A DNA stretch of 64,000 nucleotides from the NCBI RefSeq assembly GCF_008704495.1, contig NZ_CP023699.1, positions 6,386,001 through 6,450,000 of the forward strand, read 5' to 3'. Both the position numbers and the translations under genes were made by a program. The DNA is from Streptomyces kanamyceticus. GTDB taxonomy: Bacteria; Actinomycetota; Actinomycetes; Streptomycetales; Streptomycetaceae. Below are positions 7,906 to 16,279 of this stretch, piece by piece. The notes beneath the pieces are model-generated. The model worked only from the letters and a program-made list of their open reading frames with translations. It had not been told where the DNA came from and did no database searches. Every line of letters starts with the position of its first letter. The stretch's first letter is position 1.

Positions 7906-8862
7906 TCAATGTCCTGGGACATACCCACGTTTCTTGTCGACCACGTTCGCCAGCGGCTGTCCCGTCGCCCACTGTTCGTACAACTCGACGAACTGCGCGC
8001 CCAGTTCGTCGCGCCAACCGACCGTGTCGCCGCTCATGTGCGGGGAGACGAGCAGCCCGGGCGTCGTCCACAGCGGGCTGTCGCTCGGCAGCGGCTCCCG
8101 CTCGAACACGTCGAGCGCCGCGCCCGCGATCCACCGCTTGGCCAGGGCCTCCACCAGGTCGTCCTCGACGACGAGCGCGCCGCGCCCGATGTTGATGAAC
8201 CGCGCCGACGGCTGCATCACGCCGAACCGCCGCGCGTCGAACATGCCCCGCGTGTCGTCGGTCAGCGGCGCCGCGCACACCACCCAGTCGGCGCGGGTGA
8301 GCAGCCGGTCGAGGTCGTCGGGCCCGTGCACCCCGGCCCGCGCGGTGCGGCCCACCAGGGCGGTGGTGACGCCGAGCGCCTTCAGCGTGTCGGCGATCGC
8401 CCGCCCGATCGGTCCCGTCCCCACCACACAGGCACGGGTGCCCCCGACCCGGCGGGTCTCGCGGTGCTCCCAGGCGCGCTCGCGCTGCAGGTCGAGGGTG
8501 CGCGGCAGGTCCTTGGCCAGGGCGAGCACGAGCGCCGCGACGTACTCGGCGATGGGCTGGTCGAAGACGCCGCGGGCGTTGGTGACCACCGTGTCGGACG
8601 CCGCGAGCTCCGGGCACATCAGATGGTCCACGCCCGCGCTCGCCGTATGCACCCAGCGGGGCCTCGGGCCCTCGCCCGGCCAGGCGCCGCGCACCGCGTG
8701 CGAGCTGAAGTTCCACACCAACAAGACGTCGGCCAGCGGCAGTTGCTCGGCCAGGTTCGACTCGTCCGCGTGCAGGATCCGGGCCCGCCCGGTGAGTCTG
8801 CCGAGCCGGGGCGGTGGCTCCGGAGGCTCGGCGTCAAGGACAAGAACGGTTGATTCGGACAT
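7906..8862 (-). CDS. D-2-hydroxyacid dehydrogenase (NAD(P)-dependent)
   Basis: A 318-residue protein with the two-domain D-isomer-specific 2-hydroxyacid dehydrogenase fold. The Rossmann motif is GTGPIGRAIA. The catalytic Arg is in INIGRGALV, the Glu in DVFEREPLP and the His in SPHMSG. It interconverts a 2-oxoacid and a D-2-hydroxyacid. ATG 8862 was taken as start because it gives the usual N-terminal substrate domain, although no strong ribosome site precedes it. It lies 31 bases upstream of the amidase in the same direction, so the two form an operon, and it is divergent from the isomerase-like pair. Confidence 0.88.
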   Translation of the reverse strand: MSESTVLVLDAEPPEPPPRLGRLTGRARILHADESNLAEQLPLADVLLVWNFSSHAVRGAWPGEGPRPRWVHTASAGVDHLMCPELAASDTVVTNARGVFDQPIAEYVAALVLALAKDLPRTLDLQRERAWEHRETRRVGGTRACVVGTGPIGRAIADTLKALGVTTALVGRTARAGVHGPDDLDRLLTRADWVVCAAPLTDDTRGMFDARRFGVMQPSARFINIGRGALVVEDDLVEALAKRWIAGAALDVFEREPLPSDSPLWTTPGLLVSPHMSGDTVGWRDELGAQFVELYEQWATGQPLANVVDKKRGYVPGH

Positions 8863-9149
8863 CGAGGGGAAACCGTTTCGCAATGAGGTTCCGCTTCCCT
8901 GAAGAGGTATGGCTCGGCCGTCTGAGATGTGCGGATTGACCACGCTGGCACCCGAACCTACCTTCGTCAACAGAGGCACTGTCGTGCAGCCGCCTCAGGA
9001 ACCGAGTACTGTCCGCGCATCCGCTCGCACTCTCTGTGCGGTCCGCCGCACAGGCATCCCCGTCCCGACGTCCCGGCGCGTCGCCGGTTTCGCTCGTCCC
9101 CGGCCCCCGGCCGGTCCCTGAACATCACGCACGAACGTGGGGCCTGCTC
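8863..9149. other. Divergent promoter region
   Basis: The 287 bases between the dehydrogenase (minus) and the first isomerase-like gene (plus) should hold both promoters. I see no convincing gene, no long palindrome and no recognisable operator. Confidence 0.4.
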
Positions 9150-9989
9150 ATGGACGTCTCCTTTCTCGGCGGACCACAGCCGCAACGCGGTGTCGGTGTC
9201 GTCGCCCCCTTCGACTTCGCCCTCGACCGCGAACTGTGGCGGTGGATCCCCGACGAGGTCTCCCTTCATCTGACCCGCACTCCCTACGTGCCCGTCGAGG
9301 TCAGCCTGGACCTGGCGCGCCTGGTCAGCGAGCACGAGACGCTGGGGGAGGCGGTACGCGCGCTCAGCGCCGCCGAACCCGAAGTCCTCGCCTACGCCTG
9401 CACCTCGGGCAGCTTCGTCGGCGGCATCGCGGGCGAACGGGCCATGTGCGAGGCCATGACCCGCGAGGGCACGGTCGTCTCGGTGACCACGTCGGGCGCG
9501 CTCCTGGAAGCCCTCGACGTACTGGGCGCACGGCGCATCGCGCTGGTCACGCCCTACACCTGGTCGGTCACCCAGGCCCTGGAGCAGTACCTGGCCGAGG
9601 CCGGGGTCCACGTGACGGGCCGCGCCTACCTCGGCCTCACCCGGCACATCTGGAAGGTCCCCTACCGGGACGTCGCCGACATGGCGCGGCGCGCGGTCAC
9701 GGCCGGGGTCGACGCCCTCTTCATCAGCTGCACCAACCTGCCGACGTACGACGTCATCCCGCAGCTGGAAGCGGAGCTGCGCATGCCGGTGCTCTCGGCG
9801 AACCAGGTGACGATGTGGTCCGCGTTGCGCAGGCTGGGTACGGGTGCGGTAGGGCCCTATCAGGCACTGATCAACCCCGCGGCCAGGCCGGGCGCGAGTC
9901 CGCTGAACCCGCCGGCGCCGCCACAGGGCCACGGCCTGCCGGAAGGACCGCCCGCGGGGCCACCCGCAGAAGGAGGAGGCTGGACGTGA
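9150..9989 (+). CDS. Maleate cis-trans isomerase / EutA-like Asp/Glu racemase superfamily protein
   Basis: A 279-residue member of the maleate isomerase/arylmalonate decarboxylase/EutA branch of the Asp/Glu racemase superfamily. Two repeated half-domains each carry a catalytic Cys: YACTSGSFVGG near residue 85 and ISCTNLPTYD near residue 194. Both cysteines are therefore present, as required for proton-transfer isomerisation or racemisation. The C-terminal 40 residues are Pro/Gly-rich and probably disordered. ATG 9150 follows GTGGGG by about eight bases. It overlaps the next paralogue by four bases (GTGA), so the two should be translated together. The substrate is probably a dicarboxylate or amino acid; the exact one is unknown. 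Confidence 0.82.
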   Translation: MDVSFLGGPQPQRGVGVVAPFDFALDRELWRWIPDEVSLHLTRTPYVPVEVSLDLARLVSEHETLGEAVRALSAAEPEVLAYACTSGSFVGGIAGERAMCEAMTREGTVVSVTTSGALLEALDVLGARRIALVTPYTWSVTQALEQYLAEAGVHVTGRAYLGLTRHIWKVPYRDVADMARRAVTAGVDALFISCTNLPTYDVIPQLEAELRMPVLSANQVTMWSALRRLGTGAVGPYQALINPAARPGASPLNPPAPPQGHGLPEGPPAGPPAEGGGWT

Positions 9990-10723
9990 CGGCACTCGGA
10001 TTTCTCTACCCGGGGCACTCGGCAGAGGACGACTACCCCCGCATGGAGCAGATGCTCGGCAGCGACGTCCGGCTACAGGTCGTCCACACGGACATCGGCG
10101 AGGACGCCCACCGGGTCGACGCGCTCCTGGAGATGGGCTCGGCCGACCGGCTCGCCGCCGGGGTCGAGGAGCTCAGGCTCTCCGGCGCCGAGGCGGTGGT
10201 CTGGGCGTGCACCAGCGCCAGCTTCGTCTTCGGCTGGGAGGGCGCGCACGAACAGGTGCGCGGCCTCGCCCGCGCGGCGGGGCTGCCCGCTTCCTCGACG
10301 TCGTTCGCCTTCGCCCATGCCCTCAGGGAGGTGGGCGCGGTCCGCGTGGCGATCGCGGCGACCTACCCGGAGGACGTGGCGGGGCACTTCTCCGCCTTCC
10401 TGAAGGACGCGGGCGCCGAGGTCGTCTCGGTGCGCGGCAGCGGCATCATCACGGCCGCCGAGGTCGGCACCTGGGGCCGCGACGAGGTGCTCGCGCTGGC
10501 CCGCGAGGGCGACCACGCGGACGCCCAGGCGCTGCTCCTGCCCGACACGGCGCTGCACACCGCGGCGTACGTCCGTGAGGTCGAGGAGGCCATCGGCAAG
10601 CCGGTCCTGACGGCCAACCAGGTCACGGTCTGGGAGGCCCTGCGGCTCGCGTCGCGGCGCGTGAACGCCCCGACGCTCGGCTCCCTGTTCACCAAGGAGC
10701 CGCTGGTGCAGGTCAAGGGCTGA
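9986..10723 (+). CDS. Second maleate isomerase / EutA-like protein, lacking the second Cys
   Basis: A 245-residue paralogue of the preceding protein with the same half-domain repeat. The first catalytic Cys is kept (VWACTSASF, about residue 74), but where the paralogue has ISCTNLPTYD this protein has LLLPDTALHT, with no Cys. One-cysteine members of the superfamily include decarboxylases, so it may catalyse a different reaction or form a heteromer with its neighbour. GTG 9986 has the strong site AGGAGGAGG and overlaps the previous stop as GTGA. Its stop codon lies in a two-copy 21-bp repeat shared with the end of the convergent toxin-like gene. Confidence 0.8.
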   Translation: MTALGFLYPGHSAEDDYPRMEQMLGSDVRLQVVHTDIGEDAHRVDALLEMGSADRLAAGVEELRLSGAEAVVWACTSASFVFGWEGAHEQVRGLARAAGLPASSTSFAFAHALREVGAVRVAIAATYPEDVAGHFSAFLKDAGAEVVSVRGSGIITAAEVGTWGRDEVLALAREGDHADAQALLLPDTALHTAAYVREVEEAIGKPVLTANQVTVWEALRLASRRVNAPTLGSLFTKEPLVQVKG

Positions 10724-10754
10724 GGGCCAGCCGTCATGGGCTGAGGATCAGCCG
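10713..10754. repeat. Two-copy 21-bp repeat spanning two convergent gene ends
   Basis: The unit TCAAGGGCTGAGGGCCAGCC(G) at 10713-10733 is followed directly by TCATGGGCTGAGGATCAGCC(G) at 10734-10754. The first holds the TGA of the isomerase-like gene and the second holds the stop of the minus-strand toxin-like gene. Confidence 0.7.
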
Positions 10755-10994
10755 GACCACCGTCAGGGTCTGGACCGACCCCGACACGTAGTAGAGGACG
10801 ATGGCGCCGTTCACCGTCGCCTCCCTGCGGTCGGGGTCCTCCCGCACGGGCGTGGAGCCGTGGCCGTAGGGGTCACGGCCCACGGTGCGCGTCAGCGCGG
10901 CCCGGAAGGCGTCGGCGTCGCCCATCTTGGCGAGGGTGTCGTCGGCGGGCGGCGCGTAGGTCACGCGGTGGCCGCGGCGGTGGCGGGCGCTCAA
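10734..10994 (-). CDS. Putative RelE/ParE-like toxin
   Basis: A small basic protein of 86 residues from TTG 10994, or 76 from GTG 10964. The pattern is a first strand (RVTYAP), a helix, then paired strands REDPDRREATVNGAIVLYYV and QTLTVVRLI, which suggests a compact RelE/ParE ribonuclease or gyrase-toxin fold. No decisive catalytic residues can be named. TTG 10994 overlaps the stop of the upstream antitoxin-like gene, which is the coupling typical of toxin-antitoxin operons. It could instead be an unrelated small conserved protein. Confidence 0.5.
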   Translation of the reverse strand: MSARHRRGHRVTYAPPADDTLAKMGDADAFRAALTRTVGRDPYGHGSTPVREDPDRREATVNGAIVLYYVSGSVQTLTVVRLILSP

Positions 10995-11239
10995 GCGACG
11001 CCCCGCCTCTCCGCCTCGTCGGAGGCGAGCCTGGCCAGCCGCGCCTCGGCGTCGGGGTCGGGCACGGCCTCCAGCATCCAGTGCCGCATCACGGCGTGGA
11101 TCTCGTCGACCCCGGCCGCGTTGATGGCCCGGTCGAACTCCGCGCGCCGCTCCTCGGGCAGCGCGGCACGGATGTCGGGGATGGTGTTGGGCACCTCGAC
11201 CTCGACCCCGTCGACGAGGGTTTTGAGTGGCTCGGCCAT
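10991..11239 (-). CDS. Putative antitoxin partner
   Basis: An 82-residue acidic, mostly helical protein (MAEPLKTLVDGVEVEVPNTI...) with repeated Glu/Asp-Ala-Arg segments and no signal or membrane segment. It precedes and overlaps the RelE-like gene, has a good ribosome site (GGAGA seven bases upstream of ATG 11239), and would fit an antitoxin that neutralises the toxin and autoregulates. I do not recognise a DNA-binding motif, so the role rests on context. Confidence 0.5.
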   Translation of the reverse strand: MAEPLKTLVDGVEVEVPNTIPDIRAALPEERRAEFDRAINAAGVDEIHAVMRHWMLEAVPDPDAEARLARLASDEAERRGVA

Positions 11240-11405
11240 GGTCAGTCTCCGTGGATGGGATCCGTCGCACCTGTCACGTTAGTCCGGTGCTTCCCGCACG
11301 GCCCCGGCGGGGAACGCGGGACAGGGCGGGAATAAACGGAGACCCCCTCCTGTTGGCTGTCCCGTACCCACGTGACGTATGTACGCAGTGCAGGAGGCAC
11401 CCCCA

Positions 11406-12536
11406 GTGACAGTGGACCCGACCGGTGACGGCACCCGTGACGACGGCATCCGCGAGGACGGTATCCGCGGGGAGCGGCTCGGCACCGCGCCCGTACCCCT
11501 GTCCGTACTCGACCTGGTGACCGTCGGCGCGGGGCGCACCGCCACCGACGCGCTGCGCACCAGCGTCGAGATCGCCAAGCTCGCGGAGGGCCGCGGCTAC
11601 CACCGCTACTGGGTGGCCGAGCACCACTCCATGCCGGGCGTCGCCTCCTCGTCCCCGGCCGTGATCCTCGCCCACCTCGCCGCCCACACCGGCCGCATCC
11701 GGCTCGGCTCCGGCGGCGTGATGCTGCCCAACCACGCGCCGCTCGTCATCGCCGAGCAGTTCGGCACCCTGGAGGCGATGGCCCCCGGCCGCGTCGACCT
11801 GGGCCTGGGCCGGGCCCCCGGCACCGACGGCGCCACCGCCGCGGCCCTGCGCCGCGCCGAGCGCCTCAACGAGGGCGCCGACGACTTCCCCCAGCAACTC
11901 GCCGAACTCACCCGGTTCCTGGACGACGACTTCCCCGACGGTCACCCGTACGGGCGCATCCACGCGGTGCCGGGACCCATCCAGGCGACCTCGCCCGGCG
12001 GTGTGCAGTCCACCCACCGCCCGCCGATCTGGCTGCTCGGCTCCTCCGGCTTCAGCGCCCGGCTCGCGGGCGTCCTCGGCCTGCCGTTCGCCTTCGCGCA
12101 CCACTTCTCCGCGCAGAACACCATCCCGGCCCTCGACCTCTACCGGGAGTCGTTCAAGCCCTCCGCGGTGCTCGACGCCCCGTACGCCCTCATCGGCGTC
12201 TCGGCGCTGGCCACCGACGAGGAGAACGAGGCCCGCCGCCAGGTGCGGGCCGCGGCCTTGAACATGGTCCGCCTGCGCACCGGCCGCCCCGGCCTCGTGC
12301 CCACCCCCGAGGAGGCGGAGACGCACGAATTCAGCCCCATGGAGCAGGAGTTCATCACCAACTGGAACTCCAACGTCATCCACGGCGCCGCCGAGGAGGT
12401 CCGCACCGGCCTCGACGACCTCGCCAAGCGCACCGGCGCGGACGAGCTGATGATCACGGGTAACGCGCACAGTGGCGAGGTGCGCTTGCGTTCTTACGAG
12501 TTGATCGCGGACGCGTACGGGTTGCCTACGGCGTAG
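11406..12536 (+). CDS. LLM-class flavin-dependent oxidoreductase
   Basis: A 376-residue TIM-barrel protein of the luciferase-like monooxygenase superfamily (the short-form group with the motif [23 protein letters not shown] and [14 protein letters not shown]). It should use FMNH2 or F420; the substrate is unknown. GTG 11406 was chosen because AGGAGG ends eight bases upstream. An ATG at 11379 would add nine residues that overlap this ribosome site. It stands alone between the divergent antitoxin gene and the convergent c-di-GMP gene. Confidence 0.9.
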   Translation: MTVDPTGDGTRDDGIREDGIRGERLGTAPVPLSVLDLVTVGAGRTATDALRTSVEIAKLAEGRGYHRYWVAEHHSMPGVASSSPAVILAHLAAHTGRIRLGSGGVMLPNHAPLVIAEQFGTLEAMAPGRVDLGLGRAPGTDGATAAALRRAERLNEGADDFPQQLAELTRFLDDDFPDGHPYGRIHAVPGPIQATSPGGVQSTHRPPIWLLGSSGFSARLAGVLGLPFAFAHHFSAQNTIPALDLYRESFKPSAVLDAPYALIGVSALATDEENEARRQVRAAALNMVRLRTGRPGLVPTPEEAETHEFSPMEQEFITNWNSNVIHGAAEEVRTGLDDLAKRTGADELMITGNAHSGEVRLRSYELIADAYGLPTA

Positions 12537-12551
12537 AAGCGGCGCCGAGGG

Positions 12552-12690
12552 TGCGCCCCGTAAGGGGCGCGGGGAACTGCGCGAGCAACCACGGAAAAGC
12601 CGCGGTCGCGTCTGCCGAGTTACCTGGCAGACGCGACCGCGGCTTGTCGCGCGCTGAGCGCGCAGTTCCCCGCGCCCCTTACGGGGCGCT
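12552..12690. repeat. Nested inverted repeat (giant hairpin) between convergent genes
   Basis: The outer arms are an extragenic repeat copy at 12552-12593 and its inverted partner at 12655-12690. Between them is a perfect 20-bp stem (12597-12616 with 12626-12645, starting AAGCCGCGGTCGCG) around a nine-base loop. The whole block could fold into one hairpin of about 140 bases and serve as a bidirectional terminator for the flavin oxidoreductase and cdgA genes. Confidence 0.85.
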
Positions 12691-12707
12691 CAGCTACGGG
12701 ACACCCG

Positions 12708-14543
12708 CTACAAAGCGCCCCGCAAAAGCGCGGAGATACGATCCGGCGGCACCGCCCGCGAGTAGAGCCACCCCTGCCCCGTGTCACACCCGATCCGCCG
12801 AAGCCGCCCAGCCTGAGACGCGGTCTCCACGCACTCCGCGGTGACCGTGATCCCGAGCCGGTGCGCGAGCTGTACCAGGGCCTCGACGATGATCTCGTCG
12901 GCGGGGTTCAGATGCGTCTCCCCCTCCTCGTACTGGAAGCCCCGCACGAACGACCCGTCGAGCTTCAGTACGGAGACCGGGAGGCGGCTCAGGTACGCCA
13001 GGTTCGAGTACCCGGTGCCGAAGTCGTCGATGGCGATCTGCACCCCCATGTCGCTGAGCGCCTGAAGGGCCTGCAGCGGCCGCCCCGCGGAGCCCATGAC
13101 GGCGGACTCGGTGAGCTCCAACTGGAGGAGTTCCGCGGGGAGTCCGGTCTCGGCGAGGATCTCCGCGACATCGGCGACCAGGTCCGAGTCCCACACCTGG
13201 CGCACCGCGACGTTGACGCTCACGAACACCGGATCCCGCTCCGGATGCGCCAACTGCCAGCGCCGCGCCTGCCGACAGGCCGTCCGCAGGACCCACCGGC
13301 CCAGCTGCACGATCGACCCGTCCTCCTCGGCCAGTTGGATGAACCGATTCGGCGTGAGCAGCCCGAACTGCGGGTGCCGCCAGCGCACCAGCGCCTCCAC
13401 CCCGCGTACGTCCTCGTCCGCGAGGCCCACCAACGGCTGGTACTCCAGGACGAATTCGCCCCGCTCGACGGCCGGACGCAGTGAACTGGCCAGTGTCTGG
13501 CGGGTCATGCGGTGGGCGTTGCGCTCCGGGTCGAAGAGCGTCCAGCGGGCCTTGCCGTCGGTCTTGGCCCAGTACAGCGTGGTGTCGGCGGCCTGCATGA
13601 GCCCGGTCGTGGTGGTGCCCGCCGCGCGCCGCTCGACGACGCCGATGGACGCGGAGACGGAGAGCCGCTGCCCCGAGAGGTCGAATGGTTCCTGCAGCGC
13701 CTTCAGGACCGCGTCGGCGAGGTCCGCGAGCTGGTCCGTGCCGGTCGACTCCTCGACGAGCAGCGCGAACTCGTCGCCGCCCAGGCGCGCCACCAGGGGC
13801 GCCGACACCCTGCCGTACCCGGCCTCGTCGGCGCAGTGCGTGAGGCGTTTGGCGACGGCCGCGAGCAGCCGGTCGCCGATCCGGTGGCCGAGGGTGTCGT
13901 TGACCGCCTTGAACCCGTCGAGGTCGAGGTAGCACAGGCCGATCCGGCCGGTGCTCGTGTCGTCGTAGGCGCCCGCTTCGAGCGCGGAGGCGAGCCGCTC
14001 GAAGAAGAGGTTGCGGTTGGGCAGCCGGGTCACCGGGTCGTGCATCTGGACGTGGCGCAGCCTGGCCTGGAGTTCGCGGCGCGCGCTGATGTCGGCGGCG
14101 GAGAGCAGCACGGCGCGGTCGCCTTCGCCGCCGTCCCCGCGCTGGGAATCCGGCATCGGCTGCACCGTGACCTGCACCCACAGGGAGTGCCCGTCGGGGT
14201 GCTTCAGGCGGCGGGTGCAGCGCAGCTTGGCCTGCCTGCCCCGGAGCACCTCGCGGTAGGCGTGCCAGGCGCGGGCGTCGGAGGCCAGGTCGACCAGGTC
14301 GGCGGCGACGCGTCCGGCCAGCGCGTCGGCGGCGGTGCCGAGCAGCTCGGCGAGGGCGTCGTTGGCGCAGACGACGAGGCCGTCGGGGTCGACGACGGCG
14401 AGGGGGAGCGGGGCGCCGGTGAAGGCGGCGCGGTAGTCGGCCGGATCCGGGGGGCGACGCTGAGTGACGGCGGACCTGGCGGACCTGGCGCGACCGGGCG
14501 CCGTGACCGCCGTGGGCGGGGGCCCTTCTGACGTTCCGTTCAC
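12708..14543 (-). CDS. cdgA: PAS-GGDEF-EAL c-di-GMP signalling protein, CdgA-like
   Basis: A 611-residue cytoplasmic protein. A PAS sensor domain lies at about residues 35-160. The GGDEF domain that follows has an intact RLGGDEFALL active site and the YLDLDGFKAVNDTLGHRIGD signature. The EAL domain has an intact GVEALVRWRH and DDFGTGYSNL. Both cyclase and phosphodiesterase motifs are therefore kept. GTG 14543 was chosen because GGGAG lies about seven bases upstream. Longer in-frame starts have no site and lack homology. In S. coelicolor, cdgA is reported as a BldD target that influences development; assignment here rests on architecture and neighbourhood. Confidence 0.88.
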   Translation of the reverse strand: MNGTSEGPPPTAVTAPGRARSARSAVTQRRPPDPADYRAAFTGAPLPLAVVDPDGLVVCANDALAELLGTAADALAGRVAADLVDLASDARAWHAYREVLRGRQAKLRCTRRLKHPDGHSLWVQVTVQPMPDSQRGDGGEGDRAVLLSAADISARRELQARLRHVQMHDPVTRLPNRNLFFERLASALEAGAYDDTSTGRIGLCYLDLDGFKAVNDTLGHRIGDRLLAAVAKRLTHCADEAGYGRVSAPLVARLGGDEFALLVEESTGTDQLADLADAVLKALQEPFDLSGQRLSVSASIGVVERRAAGTTTTGLMQAADTTLYWAKTDGKARWTLFDPERNAHRMTRQTLASSLRPAVERGEFVLEYQPLVGLADEDVRGVEALVRWRHPQFGLLTPNRFIQLAEEDGSIVQLGRWVLRTACRQARRWQLAHPERDPVFVSVNVAVRQVWDSDLVADVAEILAETGLPAELLQLELTESAVMGSAGRPLQALQALSDMGVQIAIDDFGTGYSNLAYLSRLPVSVLKLDGSFVRGFQYEEGETHLNPADEIIVEALVQLAHRLGITVTAECVETASQAGRLRRIGCDTGQGWLYSRAVPPDRISALLRGAL

Positions 14544-14899
14544 CGCTTGCTCCCGCAGTGCAGTTGTTCTCGAACAGGTCTCGTCGGGCGGCGGGCAGCT
14601 GGCGGTCCTGGGCCTGGAACCCGGGCCCGCGCAGGAAAGTGTGCCGATCATAGAGGCAGGCCAGAAGCCCTTTCCAGCGGCGCCGCGGGGTGGGGCACGG
14701 CCCATCGCCCACGGCAGATCGTTTCTGCTCGGCACTGCACTGGTTCCTTTGTGAGCCGATCGCTTGTGACGTTCTGTGAGCGTCCGAGTGTCGCCCGCGC
14801 ACTCGTCGCTCACTCGGAAGGGCCAGACAAACAGGGCGTACTTCAACAAAACATCACAGGGTGGGTGGGGTGTCCCGCATTCCGCACCCGGAGGTCGAC
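14544..14899. other. Divergent promoter region, cdgA / M6 peptidase
   Basis: 356 bases without a credible gene. Around 14752-14800 there are three spaced GTGA(GC) words (TTTGTGAGC, CTTGTGACG, CTGTGAGCG) that could be regulator half-sites. I cannot assign them to BldD or any other factor. The A-rich stretch near 14840-14855 is a plausible promoter for the peptidase gene. Confidence 0.4.
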
Positions 14900-16150
14900 G
14901 TGCCGCGTCAGCTCCCCCCTTGGGGACTCACTCGTGGAGGGGAGAAATCCGCCCTGCGCACCACCGCGGCCCTGCTCACCTCGCTGACCGCGCTGGCCGC
15001 GACCTCGCTGGTCGCGGGCCCGGCCATCGCCGAATCGGCGGCCGGCCCGTGCGCCCTGCGCCGCACCCCCGCCCACCACTCGGAGGGCCTCGACACCTGG
15101 AACAGCTCCTATCCGCGCCCGGCCAGGACCCTGAACGCGGTGATGGTCTTCCTGTCCTTCCCCGACTCGCCGCCGCAGACCACCCCCCAAGAGCTCGCCG
15201 CCGACTACTTCCCGGCCACGAGTCGGTTCTTCGAGCACGCCTCGTACGGCAAGTTCGCCCTGCGTCCGCACCCCCGGCGCGAGTGGGTGGAGATGCCGGA
15301 GAACTCCATGTCGTACGCCATACAGCGCGACTGGAACGCCAAGCGGCGCAGCGCCTATCTGCGCGACGCGGTGGCCGCGGCCGATCCGCACGTCGACTTC
15401 TCGCGGTACGACGTCGTCTACTTCGTCGCCGACCCGGACGCCCCCGGCGTCGACTCGGACGCCACGAAGGTCGTGAACTTCGACCATCCGATGCGGGCCG
15501 ACGGCACGGACATCCGTCGCATCGTCACGGTCTTCGAGCGGCACCCGCCGGACCGCAACGTGCTCGCCCACGAGACGGGCCACGTCTTCGACCTGCCCGA
15601 CCTCTACCACCGGCCCACCGACGGCAAGGGCGACTGGGACACCTACGTCGGTGACTGGGACGTCATGGGCAGCCAGTTCGGCCTCGCCCCCGACCTCTTC
15701 GGCTGGCACAAGTGGAAGCTGGGCTGGCTGGAGCCGCGGCAGGTGCGGTGCGTGACGGGCGGCACGGAGCGGCTGACCCTCGAACCGCTGTCGGCGGTCC
15801 CGGCGCGCGGCGCCCTCGGCGGCACCAAGCTCGCGGTGGTCCGCACGGGGCGCGAGACGGCGATCGCCATCGAGGCACGGGGCGCCGCGGGCAACGACCA
15901 CGCGACGTGCACCGAGGGCGTGCTCGTCTACCAGGTGCGGGGCGGTACGGCGTCGGGCGGCGGCCCCATCGAGGTGGTCGACGCACATCCGGAGTCGGAG
16001 TCCTGCTGGGGCGACTCGGTGTACCCGCAGCTGGCGGACGCCCCGGTGCGGGCGGGCGAGAGCTTCACGGTGCCCGGCGAGGACGTGCGCGTCGAGGTGG
16101 CGGGGCGGACGGCGTCGGGGGCGTGGACGGTGCAGGTCACGGCGGACTGA
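14900..16150 (+). CDS. Secreted M6 family metalloprotease
   Basis: A 416-residue protein with an N-terminal signal peptide (about residues 17-45, ALRTTAALLTSLTALAATSLVAGPAIA). The catalytic domain contains the zinc motif HETGHVFDLPDLY, with His, Glu and His plus a downstream Asp ligand as in M6 (immune inhibitor A-like) peptidases, and a Met-turn-like DVMGSQFG. It should be exported and act extracellularly. GTG 14900 follows GGAGG by five bases. An earlier GTG at 14861 would add 13 residues ahead of this site. It is monocistronic. Confidence 0.88.
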   Translation: MPRQLPPWGLTRGGEKSALRTTAALLTSLTALAATSLVAGPAIAESAAGPCALRRTPAHHSEGLDTWNSSYPRPARTLNAVMVFLSFPDSPPQTTPQELAADYFPATSRFFEHASYGKFALRPHPRREWVEMPENSMSYAIQRDWNAKRRSAYLRDAVAAADPHVDFSRYDVVYFVADPDAPGVDSDATKVVNFDHPMRADGTDIRRIVTVFERHPPDRNVLAHETGHVFDLPDLYHRPTDGKGDWDTYVGDWDVMGSQFGLAPDLFGWHKWKLGWLEPRQVRCVTGGTERLTLEPLSAVPARGALGGTKLAVVRTGRETAIAIEARGAAGNDHATCTEGVLVYQVRGGTASGGGPIEVVDAHPESESCWGDSVYPQLADAPVRAGESFTVPGEDVRVEVAGRTASGAWTVQVTAD

Positions 16151-16180
16151 GGTGAGGGGCGGGGTGCGCGCGTACGCCGG

Positions 16181-16263
16181 AAGCCCCCGCGTACGCGAGG
16201 AAGTCCCCCGCATACGCAAGAAGTTCCCCCCGCATACGCAAGAAGCCCCCCGCTCGCGCGAGG
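16181..16263. repeat. Four degenerate tandem units, about 21 bp each
   Basis: Units at 16181-16200, 16201-16220, 16221-16242 and 16243-16263 each read AAG(C/T)CCCCCGC followed by (G/A)TACGC(G/A)(A)(G)G, with small changes. The last unit is the 5' arm of the terminator that follows the second tRNA-Lys. Confidence 0.75.
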
Positions 16264-16270
16264 GGCTTCT
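16241..16270 (-). terminator. Hairpin terminator downstream of tRNA-Lys copy 2
   Basis: A 9-bp stem AGAAGCCCC/GGGGCTTCT lies ten bases past the tRNA 3' end on the minus strand. Confidence 0.7.
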
Positions 16271-16279
16271 TGCTGTCTG

